Below, piece after piece: positions 16,333-23,009 of a DNA stretch of 32,085 nt; the first letter of the stretch is position 1; each line of letters opens with the position of its first letter. The DNA is taken from positions 1-32,085 of the forward strand of contig JACRJZ010000029.1 of assembly GCA_016219875.1 (NCBI GenBank), given 5' to 3'. This stretch comes from Verrucomicrobiota bacterium (lineage in GTDB: Bacteria > Verrucomicrobiota > Verrucomicrobiia > Limisphaerales > JACRJZ01). Under the pieces are notes generated by a model. It was not told the DNA's origin and made no database searches. It saw nothing but the letters and a program-made list of their open reading frames with translations. A program made the translations under genes and the position numbers.

Positions 16333-17277
16333 ATGATTGCACTGCCCAAGCCGGACATCATCCTGACCCACGAGAGCGATCTCGACGGGCTGATCTCCGG
16401 CGTTTTGTTGCGCCGGCTCGCTCGCCATCTCTTTGGCGTGGACGTGCCGATGCAGGCCTACCACTACCAGAGTTGGCGCACGCGCGAGATGCGCGAGGCC
16501 GCTGCGTGGGTGTCGGATTTCGCCTTCGAGACGCGCCTCGACAAAGGAAACTGGGTGGTGATCGACCATCATCCGTGTGACGCGCAGCCGCAGCACGCGC
16601 GGCTGATTCACGACCTGCACAAGTCCGCCGGCCGGCTCTGTTACGAACTCTGCCAGGAGCACGGCCTCGGGTCGCCGGAACTCGACCGGCTCGTGCAGTT
16701 GAACAACGTGGGCGACCTCTTCCTTGAAGACGACCCGGATTTCGTGCTCGCCAACGACTACGCGAACCTGGTCAAGACTTACAGTTTCTGGAACTTGCAC
16801 GAGTTGATCGAGGGCCAGATCGAGCGTCTGCTCAACCATCCCTTGCTCGAAGTGATGGCGGTCAAGCGCCGCCTCGAAGACCCGTTGGGCTTTGCGTGGA
16901 GCAAGGACAACGTGGTCCGGATCAGCCCGACCGTCGGCCTGGTCGAAACCATCGTCGGCAACACCAATCTCATCGTCCATCGCATGCTGGAGCAGAAGGC
17001 CACGCCCTATCCGGTGCTGGTCACGCTGTTCCGCAAGGGCAACGGCCAGGTGATCGCCAGCTTGCGCAGCCGCAACGGCGAGGCGGCGCCCGTGGCGGAA
17101 CGGCTCCAGGGCGGCGGCCACCCGAACGCTTGTGGCGCGCTGCTTCCGCGCTCCATCCGCAACATCCCGGACGGCATTGAGTATTTGAAGCAGGTGCTCA
17201 ACCCCGTGCCCACCCGACAGCAGGCGCTCAACAGCCTGGAGAACCTCTTCGCGTCCATCGAAGTGGAGAAGCGGTGA
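16333..17277 (+). CDS. DHH/DHHA1-family phosphoesterase
   Basis: A 314-residue protein. N-terminal DHH domain: HESDLDGLISG with Asp16 and Asp18 (the DxD metal motif) and VVIDHHP with the DHH motif at 78-80. C-terminal DHHA1 domain: ERLQGGGHPNACGALL, with GGGH at 260-263. These are the manganese ligands and substrate pocket of the NrnA/RecJ-like superfamily. Relatives degrade short RNAs (nanoRNases), pAp or cyclic dinucleotide products; which one applies here is not decidable. The LNNVGDLFLEDD segment probably supplies another metal-facing Asp. It is cytoplasmic. The 224-bp gap upstream contains a short GGACAGGCGTCGGCCTGTC inverted repeat at about 16130-16148 and nothing else recognisable. Confidence 0.88.
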   Translation: MIALPKPDIILTHESDLDGLISGVLLRRLARHLFGVDVPMQAYHYQSWRTREMREAAAWVSDFAFETRLDKGNWVVIDHHPCDAQPQHARLIHDLHKSAGRLCYELCQEHGLGSPELDRLVQLNNVGDLFLEDDPDFVLANDYANLVKTYSFWNLHELIEGQIERLLNHPLLEVMAVKRRLEDPLGFAWSKDNVVRISPTVGLVETIVGNTNLIVHRMLEQKATPYPVLVTLFRKGNGQVIASLRSRNGEAAPVAERLQGGGHPNACGALLPRSIRNIPDGIEYLKQVLNPVPTRQQALNSLENLFASIEVEKR

Positions 17278-17338
17278 TCCGTATCCATGCAGTAGGACAG
17301 GCGTCGCGCGACGACGCTCACCGGGCAAGAATGAGGCA

Positions 17339-17454
17339 GGGCTGATTCTAGCAGGAGCGCGGGCAGCCTGCCCGCGTGTTTCTCGCTCCCATTCTTGATG
17401 GAACGCGCAGGCAGGCTGCCCGCGCTCCTGTCCGCGTGTTTTTTGAATCAGCCC
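17339..17454. repeat. GCGGGCAGCCTGCCCGC compound palindrome
   Basis: The outer arms GGGCTGATTC (17339-17348) and GAATCAGCCC (17445-17454) enclose GCAGGAGCGCGGGCAGCCTG... facing ...CAGGCTGCCCGCGCTCCTG. A T-run (TGTTTTTTGAATC) sits in the right part, so it may also stop transcription. It lies between the DHH gene and the small membrane protein gene. Confidence 0.85.
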
Positions 17455-17529
17455 AGAAGAATGAGGCCTTCCCGCCGAACTCCGTTTGACATCGACAGAG
17501 AGGTGGTTCTTCTTACTCGCGGCAAGCCG

Positions 17530-17895
17530 ATGACTGAAGAAGTCCAGAACCAGAACCTGTCACTTGTTCCCGCTGCGCCGCCCGCCGCCGTGGAGGTCGT
17601 GTCGCCGGTTGCGCCCGCTGGTTCAAGGAGACTGTCCAAGGCCCGGCTGGTGGCGGCCTTCGCCATCGCGGGCGTCTCCGACGCGCTCTCCCTGGTTTTT
17701 GGCCTGGCGATGCCCGTGCAGTGGACGATCGATCTGACCACGGCGGCCTTGCTTTTCGCCGTGATGGGGTGGCGCTGGGCCTTGCTGCCGGGGCTGATCA
17801 TGGAAGCGATTCCCGGCGTGGACATGTTCCCGTCCTGGGTGCTGGTCGTGGGCGCCGTCGCGGCCCTGGGATCGGCGCGGCCCAAACTGAACTGA
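17530..17895 (+). CDS. small two- or three-helix membrane protein, unknown function
   Basis: 121 residues from ATG 17530 (MTEEVQNQNLSLVPAAPPAA). An acidic/Pro-Ala N-terminal tail of about 37 residues leads into hydrophobic segments RLVAAFAIAGVSDALSLVFG, WTIDLTTAALLFAVMGWRWA and LLPGLIMEAIPGVDMFPSWV followed by LVVGAVAALG. I do not recognise a family with certainty. The in-frame ATGs upstream (17395, 17461) would add a basic stretch read through the neighbouring palindrome and are less likely. The stop codon TGA abuts the stop codon of the opposite-strand alkyltransferase (TGATCA, 17893-17898). Confidence 0.7.
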   Translation: MTEEVQNQNLSLVPAAPPAAVEVVSPVAPAGSRRLSKARLVAAFAIAGVSDALSLVFGLAMPVQWTIDLTTAALLFAVMGWRWALLPGLIMEAIPGVDMFPSWVLVVGAVAALGSARPKLN

Positions 17896-18402
17896 TCAAC
17901 GGGCGATTTCAAACAGGCTCTGAAGCCTTGAGCCTTCGCGCCGCAGCAACTCCTGTTTCCAGTGCATCGGCCCGGAGAAACCGCCCGGACCGCCATGGGC
18001 CGCGAGGACGCGGTGACAGGGAATGAGCACTGGCACCGGGTTCGCCCCGCACGCCTGGCCCACGGCCCGCGCTGCGCCGGGGCGGCCCACGGCGGCGGCC
18101 AGCGCGCCGTAGCTGCGCGTCTCGCCGGCGGGAATCTGGAGCAGCGCCTGCCAGACGGCGCGCTGAAACGCCGTCCCGCGCGAGAGGTCCAGTGGCGGAA
18201 GCCGCCGCGGCGTCACGCCGGCGAGCGCATCCGACAACGCGGCGCGGGTGAGTTCCAGCCAGTCGCGCTGCGACGGTGTGAGCGTCGGCGAGGCCACGGG
18301 CGAGGCCACCCTTTCAGGCCAGTCCAAGCCGGCCAGTCCGTCCTCAGTGAAGTGCGCGCGGAACGTGCCGTCCGGCAAACCGATGGCCGCAGTCGTGGTC
18401 AT
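17896..18402 (-). CDS. ogt: methylated-DNA--protein-cysteine methyltransferase
   Basis: Suicidal repair protein that moves alkyl groups from O6-alkylguanine (and O4-alkylthymine) onto its own cysteine. The 168 residues end with the typical AGT C-terminal domain: FQRAVWQALLQIPAGETRSYG (helix leading to the DNA-binding turn), RAVGQACGANPVPVLIPCHRV with the acceptor Cys129 in PCHR (128-131), then GGFSG. The N-terminal domain is short, as in Ogt rather than in full Ada. The start codon overlaps the stop codon of a 27-codon membrane peptide gene (ATGA), indicating translational coupling. The symbol ogt is by family; the ortholog subgroup was not tested. Confidence 0.94.
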   Translation of the reverse strand: MTTTAAIGLPDGTFRAHFTEDGLAGLDWPERVASPVASPTLTPSQRDWLELTRAALSDALAGVTPRRLPPLDLSRGTAFQRAVWQALLQIPAGETRSYGALAAAVGRPGAARAVGQACGANPVPVLIPCHRVLAAHGGPGGFSGPMHWKQELLRREGSRLQSLFEIAR

Positions 18403-18482
18403 TTTTCCGGACGCCAGAACAACACCACGACAACGGCGCCCACCACCACGACCGCGAGGATGAGGACCCAGGAGAGAGCCAT
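18399..18482 (-). CDS. 27-residue single-helix membrane peptide, coupled to ogt
   Basis: ATG at 18480-18482 opens a 27-codon frame reading MALSWVLILAVVVVGAVVVV then LFWRPEK. It is one uninterrupted hydrophobic helix with a basic end. Its TGA (18399-18401) overlaps the ATG of the alkyltransferase gene in the sequence ATGA. The short length makes chance possible, but the clean transmembrane composition plus start/stop overlap and position in a minus-strand run of membrane-anchored genes argue that it is real. Function unknown. Confidence 0.5.
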   Translation of the reverse strand: MALSWVLILAVVVVGAVVVVLFWRPEK

Positions 18483-18506
18483 GACGGTTTCAGAGTTGAG
18501 CGGCCT

Positions 18507-19025
18507 TCAGCGCCGCAGCATCACGGCCAGCAACGCCCACAGGGCCAGGAACAACAGGATGGCGAAGACGACGAACCGCCGGCGCGCCACCCGCCGCTCG
18601 TAACGCAGCGGCTTTAGTCCCTGGATGTTTCCCGCGGCGAGCAGCTTCACGAACGGCTGGTTCGGGGCCGGCGCGCTGCGGAAGGCGTTTTTCATCCGGC
18701 TCCAGGCGCCGGGCAGATCGTATTTCCGCACGCCGAGTTCGTTGTAGAGGACTTGCGCCTCGGCGTCCGGAGAAGCCTGCAATCGCTGATGGTCCACTTT
18801 CTCAAAAACCTGTTCCGACGCGGGCTTGGTCGGGTTCGCCGGTCCGGGTGGAGCGGGGCGCGCCGTCTCCTTCAGCGCCGGCAGGGTGGTGGATCGCAAG
18901 CGCGGCTGTGACCGGGCGGCCTCCGCGCTCAGGTTGTGGATTTGCGCTTCGAGCTGCTCGATCTGCGCCTGAAGCTCACGGGCGCGCTTCGAGATGGGAT
19001 CCTTCTTATGGTTGAACCATCCCAT
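18507..19025 (-). CDS. coiled-coil protein with C-terminal membrane anchor
   Basis: 172 residues, not recognised as a named family. It has a short basic start (MGWFNHKKDP), a predicted coiled coil at about 12-37 (ISKRARELQAQIEQLEAQIH), a Pro-rich linker (56-70), a more structured stretch (about 85-140: VLYNELGVRKYDLPGAWSRM) and a terminal helix FVVFAILLFLALWALLAVML (151-170) after an Arg cluster. This is a tail-anchored or C-terminal-TM topology with the bulk probably cytoplasmic. It lies 15 bp after the next coiled-coil gene, which has the same layout, and upstream of the 27-residue peptide and ogt; the four form a likely operon. Confidence 0.75.
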   Translation of the reverse strand: MGWFNHKKDPISKRARELQAQIEQLEAQIHNLSAEAARSQPRLRSTTLPALKETARPAPPGPANPTKPASEQVFEKVDHQRLQASPDAEAQVLYNELGVRKYDLPGAWSRMKNAFRSAPAPNQPFVKLLAAGNIQGLKPLRYERRVARRRFVVFAILLFLALWALLAVMLRR

Positions 19026-19040
19026 ACCCGGCGGGTCGTG

Positions 19041-19715
19041 CTACTTGAACAGCAGCACCAGGAAAATGGCCAGCGCCGCCAACGCGATGGGCCAGGTGAA
19101 CGCCAGTCCCAGCTTGCACAAGTCCACGAAGCCGCGGCCTTCCAGCGGCAGCCTGGGCTTTGTCTGCGGCGGGCCGCCGGCTTCCGGCGTAGCGGCGCCG
19201 GAGAGGACGGGGAATTTGAGCCGCGCGGAATTCCATTCCAGCCGCGCGTGGTCCGCGACGCCCAGCGCGCGCGACAGCTCGGTGCTGAGGTTCTCGCGCG
19301 TCCAGGAGGCGTCCTGGATCGCCTGAAGTTTGGCCAGGCTGTCCTTGAGATCGATGAGCGACTTGGCCATCTGCTCCGCATCACGGCGGACCGCGATCTC
19401 GCGTTCCTCGAGCAACTGGATGCCGCGGCTCAGATCGCGGATCAACTCCTCGCGCCCCGTGGCGAACTCCATCTGGCGGCGGCGGGTTTCCTCGTGGGCG
19501 GCGCGCTCGCGCTCGATCTCGCTTTGCTCGCGTTTGAGGTCGGCCAGCTTGGTTTGGAGTTCACTGATCCTGGAATCGACTTCCTCGCGGGTCGGGGCGC
19601 GCTGCGGGTCTTCGGAAGGGGCGGTCATGGTGGCAGGGGACGCGGGAAAAGGGTGGCGGCGGAGGTTCTGAAAGTCCTCATCGACAAACTCGGTGGCATC
19701 AAATTCCGTGGCCAT
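19041..19715 (-). CDS. long coiled-coil protein with C-terminal membrane anchor
   Basis: 224 residues from MATEFDATEFVDEDFQNLRR (ATG 19713-19715; an ATG 17 codons earlier is less likely). An acidic N-terminal tail is followed by a heptad-rich coiled coil at about 43-135 (LQTKLADLKREQSEIERERA, GIQLLEEREIAVRRDAEQMA), a Pro/Gly linker (165-192) and one terminal TM helix (about 203-222, LAFTWPIALAALAIFLVLLF). It has the same plan as the gene 15 bp downstream and is larger; the two may form a membrane-tethered complex. No enzymatic motif is present. A role in envelope organisation is a guess only. Confidence 0.75.
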   Translation of the reverse strand: MATEFDATEFVDEDFQNLRRHPFPASPATMTAPSEDPQRAPTREEVDSRISELQTKLADLKREQSEIERERAAHEETRRRQMEFATGREELIRDLSRGIQLLEEREIAVRRDAEQMAKSLIDLKDSLAKLQAIQDASWTRENLSTELSRALGVADHARLEWNSARLKFPVLSGAATPEAGGPPQTKPRLPLEGRGFVDLCKLGLAFTWPIALAALAIFLVLLFK

Positions 19716-19822
19716 GACCGCGACTGTAGTGCCCGACTGGGGAGGTGTAAAGGGAGGGTTTTCCACAACTCATGCACCGGGCGCAACCGGACACCACTGC
19801 CGTAGGAGCCTCTTTCAAAGCG

Positions 19823-19887
19823 GTAGCAGCCGACGTGAGGAGGCTCTGTTTCCCTTGAAGTTTGAGCCTCCTCACGTCGGCTGCTAC
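19823..19887. repeat. PAL-1 palindromic element, copy 5
   Basis: Perfect arms at 19823-19846 and 19864-19887 with a 17-bp loop. The longer outer pairing is clearest here: GAGCCTCTTTCAAAGCG before faces CGAGTTTTGAAATTGCCTC after, so the full unit is about 105 bp (about 19806-19907). It lies in the divergent gap between the coiled-coil operon and the YncE/phosphoesterase gene and directly abuts the next repeat. Confidence 0.95.
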
Positions 19888-19906
19888 CGAGTTTTGAAAT
19901 TGCCTC

Positions 19907-20040
19907 GTAGTGCAGGCGTTCCAGCCTGCTGTATCGCCGACATTCGGCAGGCCGTCCGCCACGATGTGGACGTCCGAATTGCTCGCGCGCCCCGCAGGCT
20001 GGAACGCCTGCGCTACGGCAGACAAGAATGTTTGCCCTAC
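19907..20040. repeat. GTAGCGCAGG-type compound palindrome, copy 2
   Basis: GTAGTGCAGGCGTTCCAGCC (19907 on) faces GGCTGGAACGCCTGCGCTAC (about 19996-20015). The 3' end, CGCTACGGCAGACAAGAATG then TTTGCCCTAC, matches the design of 6448-6581. It starts where PAL-1 copy 5 ends and stops 65 bp before the next start codon. Confidence 0.85.
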
Positions 20041-20105
20041 GAGCCGGCGCCCCCATTCAAACACGCGATTGCTTCGGCTCCGACCGCAATGGCATCCTCC
20101 GCGAC

Positions 20106-22850
20106 ATGAATTTGTCCATTTTGCGTGGCGGTCGCATCGCGTTCACGGCCCTTGGCGCCGCCCTTCTGGCCGTGGGCTGCCGGGCCACGCTCGACGGCGC
20201 ACGAAGCTTTTCCACCCAGGAACACGTCGGGCGCGCCAGCCCGCAGCGTTCGTACACCCCCACCAACCAGCGTCTCACGCCCGCCGGTCTTCAGGTGGAA
20301 TTGCCCGGCCTGCGGCCGCAGGCGCTCGCGCTCAGTCCCGACGGCCGAATCCTCGTCACCGCCGGCAAGACTCACGACCTTGTCGTCGTCGATCCCGTCA
20401 GCGGAAAGCTTCTTCAGCGCGTGCCGCTGCCGTCGGAAGACCAAGACAAGGAGCCAGCCGACACCGTTTCCACGCACATCCTATCGCCAGATCCGGACGG
20501 CCAACTCAGTTTCACTGGACTCGCTTTCTCGCCCGATGGCACGCGGCTGTATCTGGCCAACGTGAATGGCAGCATCAAGGTCTTCGCCGTGGACAAAGCT
20601 AATCAGATTACCGGCCTGTTCTCCATGCCCTTGCCCGAGGTGAAGACCCGCCGCCGGATCGATGACATCCCCGCAGGACTCGCGCTGTCGCCCGACGGGC
20701 GGAAGCTCTACGTGGCGCTAAATCTGTCGAACCGCCTTGTCGAACTCGACGCCGCCACGGGGCGAGTGCTGCGGCTGTGGGACGTGGGTGTCGCGCCCTA
20801 CGACGTCGTGCTCGCCGGGCACAAAGCCTACGTGAGCAATTGGGGCGGGCGCCGTCCCGACACCCACAGCGTCACCGGCCCCGCTGGCCGCGGCACGCGC
20901 GTGCGCGTGGATCCGGTGCGCCACATTGCCAGTGAAGGATCGGTGAGCGTGATCGAGTTGGCAGAGGCCAGAGGTCAGAGGTCAGAGGTCAGCACGAATG
21001 CCAGCCGTCCGCTACCGGCTTCGGAGGAACTCCTCACCGGCTTGCACGCCTCAGCGATGGTCCTTTCACCCGACGGCCGACACGTCGTTGTAGCCAACGC
21101 GGCGAGCGACACGCTCAGTGTCATCGACACACGCACGGACCAAATCGTCGAAACCATCTGGACCCGCCAGAATCCCTCCGACTTGTTCGGCGCGTCGCCC
21201 ACGGCGCTCGCATTCGACAAGTCGGGCAAAATGCTTTTCGTCTGCAACGGCACCCAGAACGCCATCGCCGTGGTGAAGTTCGATCCCGGCGAATCGAAGC
21301 TGCTCGGCTTGGTTCCCGTCGGCTGGTTCCCCGGCGCCATTGTCCACGACGCGCGGCGGCACGCCCTGTACGTCGCCAACATCAAGGGAATAGGCGACCA
21401 GAAGACCAAGGACAAAACCAGCGGCGGCCTGGGCTTCAACTCCCATCAGTACCACGGCTCGCTCTCGCTGTTGCCCGTGCCGTCCGAGCGCGCGTTGGCC
21501 ACGCACACGCACCGCGCGCTGGGCAACATGCGCTACCCGCTGCTGGCCGAGGCCAAACTCCCGGCGCGTCCCGGCCAGCCGCCGCGTCCGGTCCCGGAGC
21601 GCGTGGGCGAGCCGAGCGTGTTCCGGCACGTGGTCTATGTCATCAAGGAGAACCGCACCTACGACCAGGTCTTGGGCGACATGCCGGAAGGCAACGGCGA
21701 CCCCTCGCTCTGCATTTTCGGGGAACGCATTTCACCCAATCACCACCGGCTGGCCCGCGAGTTCGTGCTCCTCGACAACACCTATTGCTCCGGCATCCTC
21801 AGCGCCGACGGCCACCAGTGGGCCGACACCGCTTTCGCCACCGATTACATGGAGCGGAGCTTCGCCGGCTTCCCCCGCAGCTACCCGGACGGCATGGAGG
21901 ACGACGACACCGACGCGCTGGCGTATTCGCCCGCCGGCTTCATCTGGGACAACGCCATCGCCCACGGCAAAACGCTGCGCGACTACGGCGAGTTCGCCAT
22001 CACGCGCAAGGCCTGGACGGACCCGGCCCGCCGCGGCCAGCCGACGTTCACCAACCACTGGCGCGAGTTTGTCGAAGGCCCGAAAGAACTCCGCGTCTGG
22101 AGCGACCCCGCCATCGAATCGCTGCGCCCGTATCTTTGCACGAATACAGTGGGCTGGGACATGGACGTGCCGGACGTGTGGCGGGCGGCGCAGTTCATGA
22201 AAGAGCTGAAGCAGTTCGAGCAAGCCGGCCAGTTTCCGAACCTCACTCTGATCTGCCTGCCCAACGATCACACGAGCGGGACCAAAGCCGGCAAGCCCAC
22301 GCCCGCTGCGCACGTCGCTGACAACGACCTCGCGCTGGGGCAGATCGTCGAAGCCATCAGCCGCAGCCGGTTCTGGAAGGAGACATGCATCTTTGTGATC
22401 GAAGACGATCCTCAGAACGGCTGGGACCACGTGAGCGGCTACCGGACGGTGGCGTTTGTGATCAGCCCGTGGACCAAACGCGGCCAAGTCGTCAGCACGC
22501 AATACAATCAGACGAGCGTCCTGCGCACGATGGAGCTGATCCTCGGCCTGCCGCCGATGAACCAGATGGACGCGACGGCCACGCCGATGTTCGATTGCTT
22601 CGCCGCCGCGCCCGACTTCACGCCCTACACCGCGCTGACGAACAACGTCCCGCTGGACCAGTTGAACGCGCCGGCGAAAGAACTCAGCGACCCACTCCTG
22701 CGCCGGCACGCTTACGCCAGCGCGCGCCTGCCGCTCGACCAAGTGGACCAATGTCCCGAAGACCTGCTGAACCGGATTCTCTGGCACGCCATGAAAGGCC
22801 CCGCCGCGCCGTATCCGCAGTGGGCGGTGAAGGTGGTGGAGGAGGACTGA
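20106..22850 (+). CDS. lipoprotein: YncE-like beta-propeller fused to phosphoesterase domain
   Basis: 914 residues from MNLSILRGGR, with a lipoprotein signal ending LLAVGC (Cys25). Residues about 60-470 are a YncE/YVTN-like propeller: [80 protein letters not shown]. Residues about 508-880 resemble the phosphoesterase/alkaline-phosphatase superfamily (PF04185-like): VVYVIKENRTYDQVLGD at the start, LADGHQWADT-like ISADGHQW, LPNDHTSG, and IEDDPQNGWDHVSGYR near the end, which would bind two metals. Substrate unknown; phosphate release from extracellular phosphoesters is plausible. A short tandem AGAGGTC repeat (20968-20992) adds about nine residues to a propeller loop. It is convergent with the kinase-WD40 gene. 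Confidence 0.9.
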   Translation: MNLSILRGGRIAFTALGAALLAVGCRATLDGARSFSTQEHVGRASPQRSYTPTNQRLTPAGLQVELPGLRPQALALSPDGRILVTAGKTHDLVVVDPVSGKLLQRVPLPSEDQDKEPADTVSTHILSPDPDGQLSFTGLAFSPDGTRLYLANVNGSIKVFAVDKANQITGLFSMPLPEVKTRRRIDDIPAGLALSPDGRKLYVALNLSNRLVELDAATGRVLRLWDVGVAPYDVVLAGHKAYVSNWGGRRPDTHSVTGPAGRGTRVRVDPVRHIASEGSVSVIELAEARGQRSEVSTNASRPLPASEELLTGLHASAMVLSPDGRHVVVANAASDTLSVIDTRTDQIVETIWTRQNPSDLFGASPTALAFDKSGKMLFVCNGTQNAIAVVKFDPGESKLLGLVPVGWFPGAIVHDARRHALYVANIKGIGDQKTKDKTSGGLGFNSHQYHGSLSLLPVPSERALATHTHRALGNMRYPLLAEAKLPARPGQPPRPVPERVGEPSVFRHVVYVIKENRTYDQVLGDMPEGNGDPSLCIFGERISPNHHRLAREFVLLDNTYCSGILSADGHQWADTAFATDYMERSFAGFPRSYPDGMEDDDTDALAYSPAGFIWDNAIAHGKTLRDYGEFAITRKAWTDPARRGQPTFTNHWREFVEGPKELRVWSDPAIESLRPYLCTNTVGWDMDVPDVWRAAQFMKELKQFEQAGQFPNLTLICLPNDHTSGTKAGKPTPAAHVADNDLALGQIVEAISRSRFWKETCIFVIEDDPQNGWDHVSGYRTVAFVISPWTKRGQVVSTQYNQTSVLRTMELILGLPPMNQMDATATPMFDCFAAAPDFTPYTALTNNVPLDQLNAPAKELSDPLLRRHAYASARLPLDQVDQCPEDLLNRILWHAMKGPAAPYPQWAVKVVEED
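20968..20992. repeat. AGAGGTC tandem word inside a coding sequence
   Basis: CCAGAGGTCAGAGGTCAGAG and on: just over three copies of a 7-bp word. It encodes RGQRSEVST-type residues at about 288-296 of the YncE/phosphoesterase protein, in a low-complexity loop between propeller segments. Because 7 is not a multiple of 3, copy-number change would shift the frame unless three units change together. Confidence 0.85.
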
Positions 22851-22865
22851 GGTTCGTGCCGGGTA

Positions 22866-22957
22866 GGTTGAAGGGTTGAAGGGTTGAAGGGTTGAAGAGG
22901 TCACGGCATTGGGCCGAAGCCATCGGTGAAGCCTCTTCAACCCTTCAACCCTTCAAC
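22866..22957. repeat. TTGAAGGG-word hairpin, copy 2
   Basis: Four 8-bp TTGAAGGG words on the left (22866-22900) pair with CCTCTTCAACCCTTCAACCC and on (right, ending 22957). The loop shares CGGCATTGGGCCGAAGCC with copy 1. It lies in the 159-bp gap between convergent genes and could act as a terminator for both. Confidence 0.92.
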
Positions 22958-23009
22958 TCTTCACGTCGCCTCCCGCCTCCAGTTCGTCCCCGCGATCGGA
23001 AGTCCGCCC

